64,000 bases of DNA, from contig QANY01006243.1 of NCBI GenBank assembly GCA_003255025.1, positions 535,859 to 599,858 on the forward strand, given 5' to 3'. A model generated the notes under the pieces. It was not told where the DNA came from and did no database searches. It saw nothing but the letters and a program-made list of their open reading frames with translations. Both the position numbers and the translations under genes were made by a program. The DNA comes from Datisca glomerata. Lineage: Eukaryota; Streptophyta; Magnoliopsida; Cucurbitales; Datiscaceae. Positions 24,264 through 37,202 of the stretch are shown piece after piece; positions within the stretch are counted from its first letter, which is position 1, and the number at the start of each line of letters is the position of its first letter.

Positions 24264-26310
24264 TGTTGGAAACGCTGCGCGCGCGTGGAAGAGGTGTGAT
24301 GCTTTTAAAAATTTATTAAAATGAATTTTTTTTATCAAAGAAAAAAAGTGCGATGCAACGGTTTTTAAAATAAAAACTTTTATTGAAAACTCATTTCAAT
24401 CAGAATCAATTATATATTTATATATTAAATCTAAGATATACATGGATAAGAATCATATATATGTTGCCATATCAAACCGACGATCATGCGTTCCCTCGAA
24501 CAACGGACTACGAGATCCACACCAAGATCTTTCAAGTCAATCCTCAAACACACTAGGATGTGTGTGGGCACATAGAATAATTCAAAGACGCTTTTTTCTG
24601 TCTCTAAGTCTACTCAACACATGAGATCTAGAGATTTACTAAGAATGATTAATTTAATGAGATAATCCTCTGAGAGAATACGATGATTATTCTTTCAGAG
24701 TTTTTCATTAACTTTTAATCACAGAGAGTTTTTGCCCTAATTGTATTTTGTTTCACCAACGATTCTCAACAGATTCCTACAACCAAGACTGAGTCCATTA
24801 GAATAATATATATATATATTTCTAGATACTCGCATATCAAATATTTAGGGATAAATGGAAAATAATATTTAATTTGAAAATTACCATTGCAGTGGAACCC
24901 ACTGCAATTTGTGTACAACTGTAGTGTCATGTGGCACTATAATATTGCATGCCCACTTCTGTAGTGTCACGTGGTACTACAGTAGTTCATGTCAATCTTT
25001 GATTCTCAATTAATGATTGACACGTGATAATTACTGTAAATTAAATATTTATTTTAATCAGACAAATATCCACATATCACTTAATTCAAAATTAACTTAT
25101 CTGATTATCCCTATCAACTAATTTATCTGTTAGTTCACAAATAACATATTTAGTTGATTCAAATTTTGAATTATTATCTAATAATAATTCAATATCCAAT
25201 TCACAAATTAGATATACTGTCTCACTTATCAATAATTAAAAATTAAAAATATAATTATTTATATATAATTTCTAAGAATTAATATAAATTATTTAATTAT
25301 TTAATTCTTAATTAATTAATCATATATAATTATGTATTTACCTTAGAATAAAAATTTATTTTGTAAGTTAGTCATTTTCTCATGTCCTGAAATATTCACA
25401 TCCTAGACTACATAGTACGTAGGTGACTTAAAGAACATAGACCTATAATCCTAAGCTCGAATAAACCAGATTATTTGTCAAATTCTTTAATTAAATAATC
25501 TTATTTATTAATTTCATTATTACTTAACTATAAATATGGAATTCCACTCTTAAAGATTATAGAATGTATTTACAGAGTATTCTCGTGTAGTCCATCGATA
25601 TAATTATTTCACGTAGTTATGTCCTCCAATTATTAGTTCATAGATTGGAGCTAGTTAAAATTATCGTTTTATCCTTCTAATTACCTATCGAACCTTAAGT
25701 ACCATTAATTCACTAGTGAATGACTAATTTATAATTTTATTATAAATTTAAGCTCAATAACCATTCAGTTGTAGAATTAACACTTAAGAAAACCAATATA
25801 CGATCCGTTAGGAAAGCTTGGATTCCAAATCTTGTAAGATCATGTTCTTAGCCATCGACATTACTGAATCTCTAAAACAAAAGTCTCTAGTATGTTTTAC
25901 AAACAAACATTAACGAGTTAATCAAAAGATCCAGTAGACATGTATAGAAGTTCATGACTACTCAAGATTTTCAGACCGATATACATATGATCATCAAATT
26001 GATGTATATTAAATCTTTATGATAAACGGTAAGTTAATAAAAATATTAATTCACAATGGTCCTGTCATATATAATCTTATTATATAAAGTATCATACTAA
26101 GATGTTTATCCACATCAATGATCTGGATCTAGATATCATGCGTTCATAATACTTTATGAATTGTACTAGCAACCATTCATTAAAGATTTCATACTACAAT
26201 ATGTTGCTAACAATTTTATTCACTATCTATGATCTTAATCCTCTCGTACTAATATAAGATTATAGTATAATTAATGAATATAGAATTTTTAGATATTTAT
26301 ATAAATTATT
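24264..26310 (-). mobile_element. Copia 5' LTR of the inner element, first ~100 bp lost
   Basis: The plus-strand left end is TGTTGGAAACGC, next to the primer site. The course parallels 55769-57332 plus 60073-60670. It breaks off at 26310 after ATAAATTATTCA, where the copy at 60675 continues for another ~100 bp. The palindromic GC block is at about 24888-24990. Confidence 0.8.
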
Positions 26311-27012
26311 CACGGCACTATAGTGGTACCCTGAGGCATTGCCACTCCTCACAGCACACTGCAGAGCCGTGTGGCACTACAATGTTGTACAATTACAGTA
26401 AGTCCCACTTCAATTGCACATTTGTAATTAATTTATTATTTTATGTAAACTCCTAAAAAATTTGATATGCTATTATCTAAAAAATATTTTGATATTATTT
26501 TATTAGCTTCAGTTTGCTAATTTCGCAGTCAGAATCAGAGTTGAAACTCTATGAGAAACTTAATAAAAAAGCCGTGTGAAAAACTTTTAATTGTTTTTCG
26601 ATCAGAGTTTTATACACAAATTAATCTTTCTAAAAAATCTCTAGATCTCATGTGTTGAGTACATCTAGAGATAGAAAAGTGTTCTAGATATATTCTATGT
26701 GTCCACACATATCCTAGTATTTTTTAAGATTGACTCGGAAGATCATGATATAGATCTCGAAGTCCTTCATTTGTGCGATAACAAGATCATTGTAATGCAA
26801 GGATGCTTGATTGGACTGCAAGAAGTATAATTTATATTCATGTATATCTTTCATTTAATATATAAATATATAGTAGATCCGATTTGAAAAAATATTTTTA
26901 AATTAAAAAGTTTTCATCTTTGGGATCTACGACGATGTGATCGTTTATCATTTTATAAATTTCTTTTAAACACCACCATGCCTTCCACCGAGTGTCATCA
27001 CGGATTCCAACA
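26311..27012 (+). mobile_element. Copia 3' LTR remnant of the outer element
   Basis: It starts abruptly at CGGCACTATAGTGG, which aligns with about 10562 in the 5' LTR, and continues in parallel to the LTR terminus CCAACA. CCTTC follows at 27013. The first ~1.45 kb of the LTR is missing. Confidence 0.8.
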
Positions 27013-27017
27013 CCTTC
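27013..27017. repeat. Right 5-bp target-site duplication CCTTC
   Basis: It matches the pentamer at 9101-9105. If everything from 9106 to 27017 is ignored, the gypsy reading frame on the minus strand passes from 27018 into 9105 without a stop. Confidence 0.85.
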
Positions 27018-29215
27018 TTCCACTTCGTACCTTAGGTTAACGAATCATCTAGCTCATCTTCCTGTAATTGCTTTTGTCCCATAGCCTCTGTCTGACCCTC
27101 CGCCTTCTTATTCGTTGCCATTCGTCTGGATGATTCTAGTGCTACTATGGTGCAAATGCGAGCAGCAACTTGATCTCCCTGTATCATCATTATTCCATCT
27201 GGAGATGGATACTTTAGTACCTGGTAAAAGGTAGATGGAACTACCTTTATTTTGTGCAACCACATTCTTCCTAAGATTGCATTGTAAGAGGATAAGGTGT
27301 CCAAGACCATAAATTCTCACAGATAGTTGAATGACTCGGCATTCATTGAGAGAGTAATAATTCATTCAGAGTAACTTACGGTCCCTTTGAAACCTACCAA
27401 TGGCTGCGACAGACCCTGCAACTTTTGTTCTCCTGTAGACATTTTCTCAAGGGTCGACCGATGTAGGATGTTGACAACACTCCCATCATCGATCAATAGC
27501 CTCCTCAACAAATAGTTTCCAACTTGTATCGTAATGACTAGAGCATTGTTGTGACACTCGTCGTGCTCTAGATCCATCTCATCGAATATCAACGGTAGAC
27601 TCCCTTATCATTCAAAGAACTTCATTTTTCCCGATGTCTTTCTAACATGGGCTTCTTACAACGCATCTTCCTTTCCTTCTTAGTGGCTCCCTCATGTTTA
27701 GTGAGTGCAATTATTGTATCGACAATCTTGAGAGGCTGTTTTCCTTTATTTGGAGCTTCCTTCTCTGTTTCCCATTTATGTACATCTTTCTTCACGTATT
27801 GTTGGAGGTACTCGCCCTTTACTAGCTCCTCAATGTAATCCTTGAGCTGAAAGTAGTCCCTCGTGTAATGATCGTAGCTCTTGTGAAAAGAATAATATTT
27901 GTCTTTATCCTTATAACTCGATTCTCTCATCAGCGGGGCTGGTCTTTTCAACCATGGCTTATTCTTGATCACCTTAAGAATTTAATTTACTGGAACGGTA
28001 AAAGCTGTATAGACTTTGTCCCGAGGATGGATCGTGTCAGCATATCTTCCTTAGTTTTCATTCTTGTCCTATTTGCTTTCTCCCCTCACATCATCTATTT
28101 CAGATCCTTCTGATATTTTCCTCCCGGACCTGGAGCTCTGCTCTCCTTTCCGTTGTTCCTCTATCTTTCATTCTGTCAATTTCAAAAAATTCTTCCTTTC
28201 CTCTTAAAAGTATGTGCTCATTGGAATATTTTTTCCATGGACAACAATTTTAACTTTGATAAATCCTCAAAGAGATGTGGATTTGGATCCAACTCTCGTT
28301 TGAAAGCCAGTATCACTACTCGTTCATCACAGTTTTCTACCTTGACCATTTCATCTTTAAATCTATACGTGTACTCCCATAAAGATTCTCCTTTTTTATG
28401 GAGATGGTCAGGAGGTATTCTATATCTTCCATCATCGAACGATATATGGAGTACTGTTCCAAGAAGACGGAGGATATAACAGTAAATTTTGTAATTGAAT
28501 GAGTAGAGGAGTGAATGATACCATTTCAAAGCGGTCTCGTCCAGGCTGGTAGGGAACATTCTACACATCAGCTCGTCCTCGTATTGATACAACTTCATCA
28601 CTTGCTTGAACTACCTGAGGTGGTCCATCGAATCAGATTTCCCAGCATAACAATTAAACTTGGGTGCATAAATTTCTTAAGTACCGGGGCAGCCAGAATC
28701 TCCAGACACAACAGAAAACAGGTAAGCGACTGGAGGTCAGCATTTCGGGCGTACTCTCTCCAACTTCCTCATCTCCGTCATCTTTTTCTTCATCATCTCT
28801 TCTATCGCCCATCTCGTTATGATCTTAGGTGGTCGGGCCTCTCTCGTTGTCTCCCTTGTGTGGTTTTGGGACTGAATCTCCCCGTCTTCTTGCTACATGT
28901 TCTTACTGATCTCAGGGTTTGCCCTCCTGATATCTTGTCCATCTTGCTCTGAACGGTTCTCTCATTCTTCATTGTTAGTCCATTGACTAACCTTCACATG
29001 TGTCTGCGCCAACTCCCGCTTCAGTGCATTGATCTAATCCTGCACTGTCCGCCATGCACTGTGCAGCGTCTTAGCGTTCCGTTGCTACATCTCATGCATT
29101 CCCATCAAAATAGTTTGGAGCATCTCAACTGATGGGTGAGTTGATCAACGTGATCATTCATGTTCCCAATTTTGTTTCCCTCATTGATGGCAGCATTCGA
29201 TCTACTTTTAGACAT
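27018..29215 (-). pseudogene. Ty3/gypsy (Tat) gag-protease remnant
   Basis: The ATG at 29215-29213 opens a short MSKSRSN... stretch. A retrotransposon-gag segment lies at 28601-28218 (LMCRMFPTSL, ALKWYHSL). A CxFHxxxxHxxxxxxQLK-like segment, typical of Tat gag, lies at 27972-27622; its Cys/His pattern is eroded. A retropepsin-like segment at 27592-27362 contains LLIDDGSVVNIL. A linker continues at 27310-27032 towards the RT half on the left. Frames are broken by stops, so it is non-functional. It is the right half of the element whose pol is at 6080-9105. Confidence 0.8.
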
Positions 29216-29880
29216 TTTAGTTTTGGAAGGGTTCTCTCAAGTTTTCTCTAAGCTCTCAATGAAAGTACTAAAATGTAAAAGATTTTTTCGGTGAGGGAAA
29301 ATCTATTATGAATGAATGATAAAAATAATTTAATGAGAGAAAGAGAATGAGAGAATAATGATTCGAAAAGCTTTTGGTTATTTGTATTCAATTAATTTTT
29401 GAGGTTGTACATGCTCATATTTATACATGAAAGTGATAATTAAATAATAATAAATCTTTGTGTTTGGTAGCAAACAATGAGGAATTGATAAATATATTCG
29501 GGGAATATTCTCTTTGAAGATGCCCTTTATAAACGTATGGCTAATCCTACCGCCCATATTTTATATGTTCTTTAATTGATTTTTCGAAATAGATCTTACT
29601 ATATGTATAGTTGGATTTTAACCGTTGAAATATGTAATTATTCCATTGAGGCTAGGTGAATCTAAAGGTTTTTCTTTTCTTATTTAAATTTGAAAAGTTT
29701 TGGGAAACAGTGGGAACTTGTGTGACCAGTTTTTGGAAGAAATGTGACCTATACTAATCAAAAGTTAACGGTAATTGAAAACATGGAAATCATGCATAAA
29801 TTTTACATAACAATTGATGAATTTCAATTAAAATTAAAGCTTCCAACTATAAAATATGGTGGTGTAGACTAAGAGGTTAT
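29216..29880 (-). other. Probable leader and 5' LTR region of the Tat element
   Basis: AT-rich sequence upstream of gag. On the minus strand a TATA-like TATAAATA lies at about 29430-29421, as expected for an LTR promoter. No clear TG...CA boundaries or primer site were found. The right part may be downstream sequence of the protease gene that ends at 29950. Confidence 0.35.
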
Positions 29881-29949
29881 TAATGGTTGTTCTTTTTCAA
29901 ATTAGGGAAATATCTAAAGACAAATCCCCATTACATACTTTTATATATT

Positions 29950-31320
<1,371 letters not shown>

Positions 31321-31412
31321 TCAATAAATTGTAATCCTACTGAAGTAATTGTGGTTTATGGAATTAAATGAAAAGAAGTGGAGGTGAATGAAGAGATAGA
31401 AGGTGGTGGTGA

Positions 31413-31419
31413 TTATATA
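31413..31419 (-). promoter_or_regulatory. TATA box of the XCP-like gene
   Basis: TATATAA on the minus strand, 93 bp upstream of the ATG at 31320, in the position expected for a plant gene with a short 5' UTR. The next 450 bp upstream (to 31866) hold no other clear signal. Confidence 0.55.
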
Positions 31420-31858
31420 AGAATGTCTGATCAACATTGCCAGTGTAGCTTTAAAGTAAAGTTGTTTTGTTTTCTGGATACGGAGTCTTTAAGAATGGTT
31501 CTCTTAATTGGTAAGCAAGAAGATTATATTTATATATAGGGGACAATTCTACAATGGCAGAAGGCATCCATGCCGGGATCATCATATAATGTTAGGGTCC
31601 ATTAAATACATGTGGGTTTTATCAAATAGAGACTTCATCAATTTTTTAAGATTCACCGAATACATATAAGAATAAAACCCTCGACATCTATGCGGGGAAA
31701 AAATCCCGACATGTCATCCATATATATGAGGTAGGAAAGCACTTTTTATTATTTAAGTAATTATAGGAGTCTAGGGATTGACAATTTGACACCATACTAA
31801 TCTCATAAAACTATTATATCATGCTTTCAGAAGTTTTTCTCAACAAATTATTTGCATC

Positions 31859-31866
31859 CATAAGTA
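31859..31866. repeat. 8-bp target duplication CATAAGTA (pair at 32576-32583)
   Basis: Identical octamers flank the 709-bp element at 31867-32575. Confidence 0.8.
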
Positions 31867-32575
31867 CATGGGTGTTCAAAACTAAACCGAAGCCGATAAA
31901 GCGAGATTTTTACTAACTTCTGTTAAACCAATATATTTATTCTTTACCTTTGCTTTCATTAGCTTTCTTCCTGGGACAATCAGTTTAGCCATTCCTAGCT
32001 CAAATGAGTCCGGTAGGATTGTTCCTCTTCAAACAAAGGAACAAACTCTTCTTTATGATCCAACTCCCCCTTCCAAATGGTCTTGAGCCTTAGCACCACC
32101 CTTATTATATGCCAAAATTTCCCTAGAATCCTGAGGTTCTATCTTACACTCACCTCCTATCCTACTCCTCCACCCTGGAACCAAATTGAATCAAACAAAA
32201 AATGGTCGGATCTTTAGACCCCTGCAGTTTGATTTGGTTCGGTAGAGTTGCCGAACCGAATCTTTGGTTCGGTTAAAAAAATATTCAAATCTCTTAACCG
32301 AATGAACGGAAACCTTAAGTTCATATCATTTTTTTATTTTTTGTATATAATTTCAGTATTGAAACCTAACCGATACAAAACTTTGATTTCTTATTATTAT
32401 TTTTCAATAATATCATTTATAATTACTTTTTAATTAATAATATAAACCGAAACTCACAGTTCGGTTCGGTTCTTTTGACCCTCATGGTTCAGATTGGTTT
32501 GGTATATAACCGAACCGAATGTTTCAGTTCGATTCGATTTTAACCCAATAACCAAACCGAATCATGTTCACCCTG
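31867..32575. mobile_element. Non-autonomous hAT-like element, 709 bp
   Basis: The left end is CATGGGTGTTCA and the reversed right end is CAGGGTGAACATG, giving short imperfect inverted ends. Perfect 8-bp repeats CATAAGTA flank it. The right half is dense in GGTTCGGTT/AACCGAACC motifs on both strands (32230-32570). The left half holds a mildly GC-richer stretch at 31960-32200 without a usable ORF. An 8-bp target duplication with CA...TG ends fits hAT. It lies about 550 bp upstream of the XCP-like gene. Confidence 0.75.
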
Positions 32576-32583
32576 CATAAGTA

Positions 32584-35500
32584 TTTAAACTCAAGGCTTA
32601 GAATGAAACAAACATCTAAATTGGAAGCATTCATTTTGACTAATATCCCTTGGTCGCTTGGAATGAAATTATGAGTAAAAGATTTATAGAATAAGATTGT
32701 GAGAATATAATTATGAAAAGATTAATATAAAAAAATTAATATTATTTTATTTGATAGTATTTGAGAATGCTATGACATTATACGTCCTCTCTTTCGTTTC
32801 CTTGTTAATAATAATTCCACTCCTTGTCCTTTATCTCCTCTTAGAGATTTTTCACCCCAACGAAATCAGTGGCCATTAAGTACCATCGACCAGAAGGAGC
32901 AGATGAAATGGACAATGACTATAAGAAAAAAAATCATTTGCAATTAGCGTGAATTAGTTTGAACTTCATCTACTAAGCCCTGGTTTTAAAATTGTAAAAA
33001 ATCTAGGTGTTAATGGAGCTACCCAAATAACCAACTTTAACTATAAATGACAAAAAAAAAAAAAAGTTGTTCCTAAAAAATACTAAGGTACGGAAATCTA
33101 CATGTATCAAACCACTTTGTATTTTCAGTTAATAAATATGTACATGGAAATGTGTGTGTGTAAAAATTTAGTCTATACTTTGAGTCATGATTTTTTTAAC
33201 TTATTTACATGTTAATATTTACTTGCATGTCAATATTTTATTCATATGCAAACTACATTAAACTTATTTACATTCAATATTATTCATATGAATATACTTT
33301 GATTGATGAAAACTGTATATAATTTTTTACATGAGTATTCGATTATGTAGATGTGGTTAGATGTAGGCAGCTCTTTAATTCTCTAAAAATTATTTTTTTG
33401 TTTTGCATTGAGTTTATCAAAATTGCATTTAAATCGTTTACATGTCAATATTTATTCTTATGTATATGAGCAATTTTTCTTCCCATTTACGTTTATTTTT
33501 TACAGTCTTTTGTGTTTGAATATCAATATTTACAATCTCTATAAAATCACAACTATCACTTATTATTTAAAATGTGTTGTTGATAAAGTGTATTGATGTG
33601 TAAGTAGTTGCAATAATAATTTACCTACAATACAAATTAGTATGACGTTGTAACATTAATATTGTTACTTATTACTTACATACAATATTTTAATATTTAA
33701 CTTACTGATATGCAGGAGAAATGATAACTGGAAGTAGGAGAAAGAGCTTAACAAATAAAAAATACCAACTGTTTCACAAAATGTGAGAAATGAGATATAA
33801 ACAAGAAATGAAAATTTAACAACTCAAACAAAGACAATCATATATAAATAAAATTTGTATAGAACTATCTTGTTATATTTGATTAAAACATATTAAATTT
33901 AAATGTTTGTAAATAATGATTCGTGTGAGATTCTAGTAATGGAGCTTAGAATAAAGACAAAATGAGTAATCAATAGAATATTATTAATATAATTGCCATA
34001 ATAATTAGTATTAAATATACACAGATTTCAAAATAATAGATGAGAACAATATTATAAATTTAAAATAATAACTACTCACTATTTCTAGAAAAACTACCAT
34101 CTCAAAATTAGAACCGCCTATAAATAAATATGGAATCTTGATTCGATATCCTGAAAAAGTCCCAAAAACAAAAAGAGACTGTTTGGTTAATAAAATCTAT
34201 ACAAAATAAAATCAAAACGAACCATATAAAAATCTAGGAAGCAAAAAAATTTAAAAAAACAAAAGAAACCAAATTCCGTCAGTAACCAAATTCTTTAAAA
34301 GAATCTAAAAAGTCCATAAAGGTTGATTTAAAAAAGGAAAAACAAACAAAAAATATTAAGGAAAATAACAGGAAAATACAGGTTTCAGTATTAAGTTGTA
34401 AAAATGACCGAAAATATTTTTATTTGCAAAAAATGACCGAAATATGATCGTAATAAACAATTTCTTTACCAAAATTACACAATAGTAAATAAATTATTTA
34501 TTATGTTTCGGCTTTTTGCAGTTCTCCCAAAAAATTACCACCAAAAAATGAAAAGTAAAAGAAGGAAAATATTACCCGTTAATAATAACTTCAAAATTAA
34601 ATTTAAAAAATAACAATAAAATACTTTTTGTTTATTTTTTTGCTTTAATTAAGGGATATATCGATTTAAATTCATCGATAAATCCTAAATAAATAAAACA
34701 ATCGTACAGTCTGGTTTAAATTAGGGGTAAATAAGTTCAATTCAAAAAAAAAAATATACAATTGACAGAAATCTAAATAATTAGAAAACTTGACAAAATT
34801 TAATTAGAGTTGTAGAAATTATTATTTGCAAACAACTATAGTATTTAGAACAAAAATTACAGTAAATAGTAACATTTACACCTCTATTTAGATTTATATC
34901 AAGTTTTTTAAATTATTAGAAACCTGTCATTTTTATATCATTTTTAATTGAATTCTTTTTGCTTGGACCAATTACCCTCGTTCCACTAATTAACTTTCCT
35001 ACATTTAGGGTATTGGAGCTTAACCATTTTTAGTTATTTTAGTTTAATTTATATTATATAAATATAGCTTATTTTTATAATTTTTATATATACTATCTCT
35101 ATAGGTAGTTATCTTCATTTATGGTAACTAAACTATCATACTTTTTATTTTTCATATATTTAAGTTTTAAGATGAACTCTTTAGGGTTTGTTTGTTTTTT
35201 AATTTTTGTTTTAGTTATTTATTTTATTACTACATTCTCGGTAGTTTATTTTTTTGAATTTCAAAATTTTCTCCCTATATGTATGTTAATAGATATTTAC
35301 ATTGAGAATATGTCATGTTAATACGTACTGACTCAATACGTTAATTGAATATTTACATTATTCAAAAAAAATATAACCAATGTATATACTTATTGACACC
35401 GAGAATATGTATTGTTATTTCATGAAAACATTATATTCATGTTAATACATAAGTTCACAGATATTAAAGTTACATACTTAACAAAATACAATCATTCTAA

Positions 35501-36531
35501 ATATGCATTTACAATGAAATTAATCCGTGATAATTAGCTATATGCAATTAAGTATTTACAAATAATATAAATGAGTCAGTGATTTTTTGGGTAGAGAGAG
35601 AGGGTATTTGAATTTAAATTCCTAGATAATAATTATTTATAATATTTGAATTTAAACTCCTTTTTTTAGGTGCTAAGTCAATCCAAAAGGTTATTAAGGG
35701 CACATTTAATGTTAATATTCTAGGTTCTTAATAAAAGTGATAAAAATTTAACCTTTTAAAATTCATGACAAAATTTAATTTAGGGTGTACTACATTATCT
35801 CGTGATCTAATTTTCACTATTTAGAATGTTTGTTTTGGGCCAAAGTCAAATCCCATCGCATGGGTTGTTGGATAATGGAGTAATGTGGGAAAGATGAAGA
35901 AAAGACAGAAGAAGAAGGAGAAATAGAGAGCGACAAATGTTGAAAAACTAAATATGGAGCAGATGACAAGTCATCAGGAGAGGAAAGACAACAACACAAA
36001 CGTCGTCCAAACGCCAACTCCCGATTGTGAAATGATGATAATCATAGGCAACTTAAATAAGCAACGTACTATTTCTCTCTTTAGCTTCGCATGCAGCACT
36101 GCACGTACTGCTGTCCCACCAATAGACCGCTGGAGATACTTATTTGTATCATCTTTATTCTTTTAATCTAACTCAACCTGAAAATTTCTGCTATTTATTT
36201 AATTTAGTCAAGTAATTTTAATTAGTTATAGAAAGTTTTAGCCACAAATATCACTTTATGAGAGCATTATGGTAGTGAGTTAGTGTAGCACATCAACTGT
36301 GTAATCATACAGGAATTCTAGTAAAAAATATGGATTAATAGTGTAGATCATTTGGGATGTCGTATTTTGGTTATAAAAGTTTCTTCCAAAAAATTCTATT
36401 TTGTTTGTGAATAAACGAGTTCGTATCACTTAATAAATTTGGACAGATGCTAAACTAGAGAATACTAGGCCTATAATGTCACCCTTTTTTGTTAAATCTG
36501 TGTAGTTAATTACCTGTGTAAGTTATCATTT
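32584..36531. other. AT-rich intergenic DNA without recognisable genes
   Basis: Only short AT-driven ORFs occur, with no conserved motif. A stretch at 34390-34470 with repeated AAAAATGACC units has a weak relative at 48440-48500, suggesting an old dispersed repeat. The rest shows no structure I can name. Confidence 0.5.
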
Positions 36532-36574
36532 CACTACTATGATTTTACTTTTCAACGAAGCTAGTTAAAAAAGA

Positions 36575-36905
36575 GACACAATGGGGTACTAAGACCCCAT
36601 CATTTTACACAATATGAAATACGAAAATGACGGGGCTTCGAAGTCACGCCGTAACTAAGATGACGGGGTTTCAAGACCCCGTCATTTTGTTCTTTAATTA
36701 GAACAATACGATGGAAAATCTACGACCCGTCGTGTTGTATGTGCCAAACACAACGGCTGGTAGATCTCTCGTCATGTTCCATGTGCCAAACACGACGGGT
36801 CGTCTACCACCCATCATCTTTTGGCACTTTCCACCACTTGCTTAAACTCTGTTAAGTTGAGCACGTGGTTTGTGGTGTAATTCACGACGGGTGCTAGACA
36901 ACACA
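36575..36905. repeat. CACTA subterminal repeats
   Basis: GACCCCATCATTTTA, GACCCCGTCATTTTG and the inverse AAAATGACGGGG recur at 36590-36690. ACGACGGGTCGTC-like motifs in alternating orientation recur at 36720-36905. Such arrays are typical transposase-binding subtermini. Confidence 0.6.
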
Positions 36906-37202
36906 TCGTCTTTTGTCAAACTTTTAACCCTAAAAGTAACAGCGTGACTTCTTTTCATTTATTCTCTCCGCTGTTCTAATCTATCGATATTGTCTGTGTC
37001 TCCTCATCATCTTCGATTCTCTATTTCTTCTTCGAATAAAGTGTTTCCTCGTCTACTTCAACTAGAGTACAACCTCTGATTTTTTTATGCGTTCAACTCA
37101 CGAATTTGGAAGGTATATTTCTGTTTTTCTCCATCTTTTTTAAATTAATTACGTTAATCCTAGGGTAATAACGAGTTTTGCATATCTTTTCGTATTCTTA
37201 TG

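Larger units (their letters stand above)
17387..26310 (-). mobile_element. Inner Ty1/copia element, opposite orientation, nested in pol
   Basis: From right to left the order is 5' LTR (26310-24264), methionine-tRNA-type primer site (24263-24246), leader with a long GA-rich tract, gag from 21972, pol to 18877, and a 3' LTR fragment (18876-17387). The left LTR terminus TGTTAGAAACG is intact and abuts the outer element's pol. The right end lacks about 100 bp of LTR and joins an unrelated point of the outer 3' LTR. Pol is joined directly to the middle of the 3' LTR, so RNase H, the polypurine tract and the first part of that LTR are deleted. Confidence 0.8.
9106..27012 (+). mobile_element. Outer Ty1/copia element inserted in the Tat element
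   Basis: It starts with TGTTGGG at 9106, ends with CCAACA at 27012, and is bounded by CCTTC duplications. Inside are the 5' LTR (9106 to about 11160), leader, gag-pol (14262-17386) and a 3' LTR remnant (26311-27012). Its right half was lost: pol stops at the start of RNase H, exactly where a minus-strand relative (17387-26310) begins. The 3' LTR lacks its first part. The simplest history is that the inner element inserted at 17386 and a later deletion at the inner element's right edge removed the rest. Confidence 0.8.
3036..29700 (-). mobile_element. Degenerate Tat-type Ty3/gypsy retrotransposon, split by nested insertions
   Basis: In minus orientation the order is gag (29215 leftwards), aspartic protease (about 27590-27450), the copia insertion at 27012-9106, then RT, RNase H and integrase (9105 to about 6080). 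A minisatellite block (5130-5960) and an opposite-strand extra ORF (4958-3239) follow. A gag-pro-RT-RH-INT order with an antisense ORF after pol is the known plan of the plant Tat lineage (Grande, Retand, RIRE2). All ORFs carry stops and frameshifts. Neither LTR could be delimited, so both outer limits are approximate. Confidence 0.7.

Noticed and set aside
28515..28952. 145-residue plus-strand ORF
   Set aside because: It is antisense to the gypsy gag at 28601-28218 and its upstream part, with no recognisable domain.
32584..36531. Possible host gene in the 4-kb gap
   Set aside because: Scanned both strands for long ORFs, conserved motifs and splice-joined pieces and saw only AT-driven short frames.
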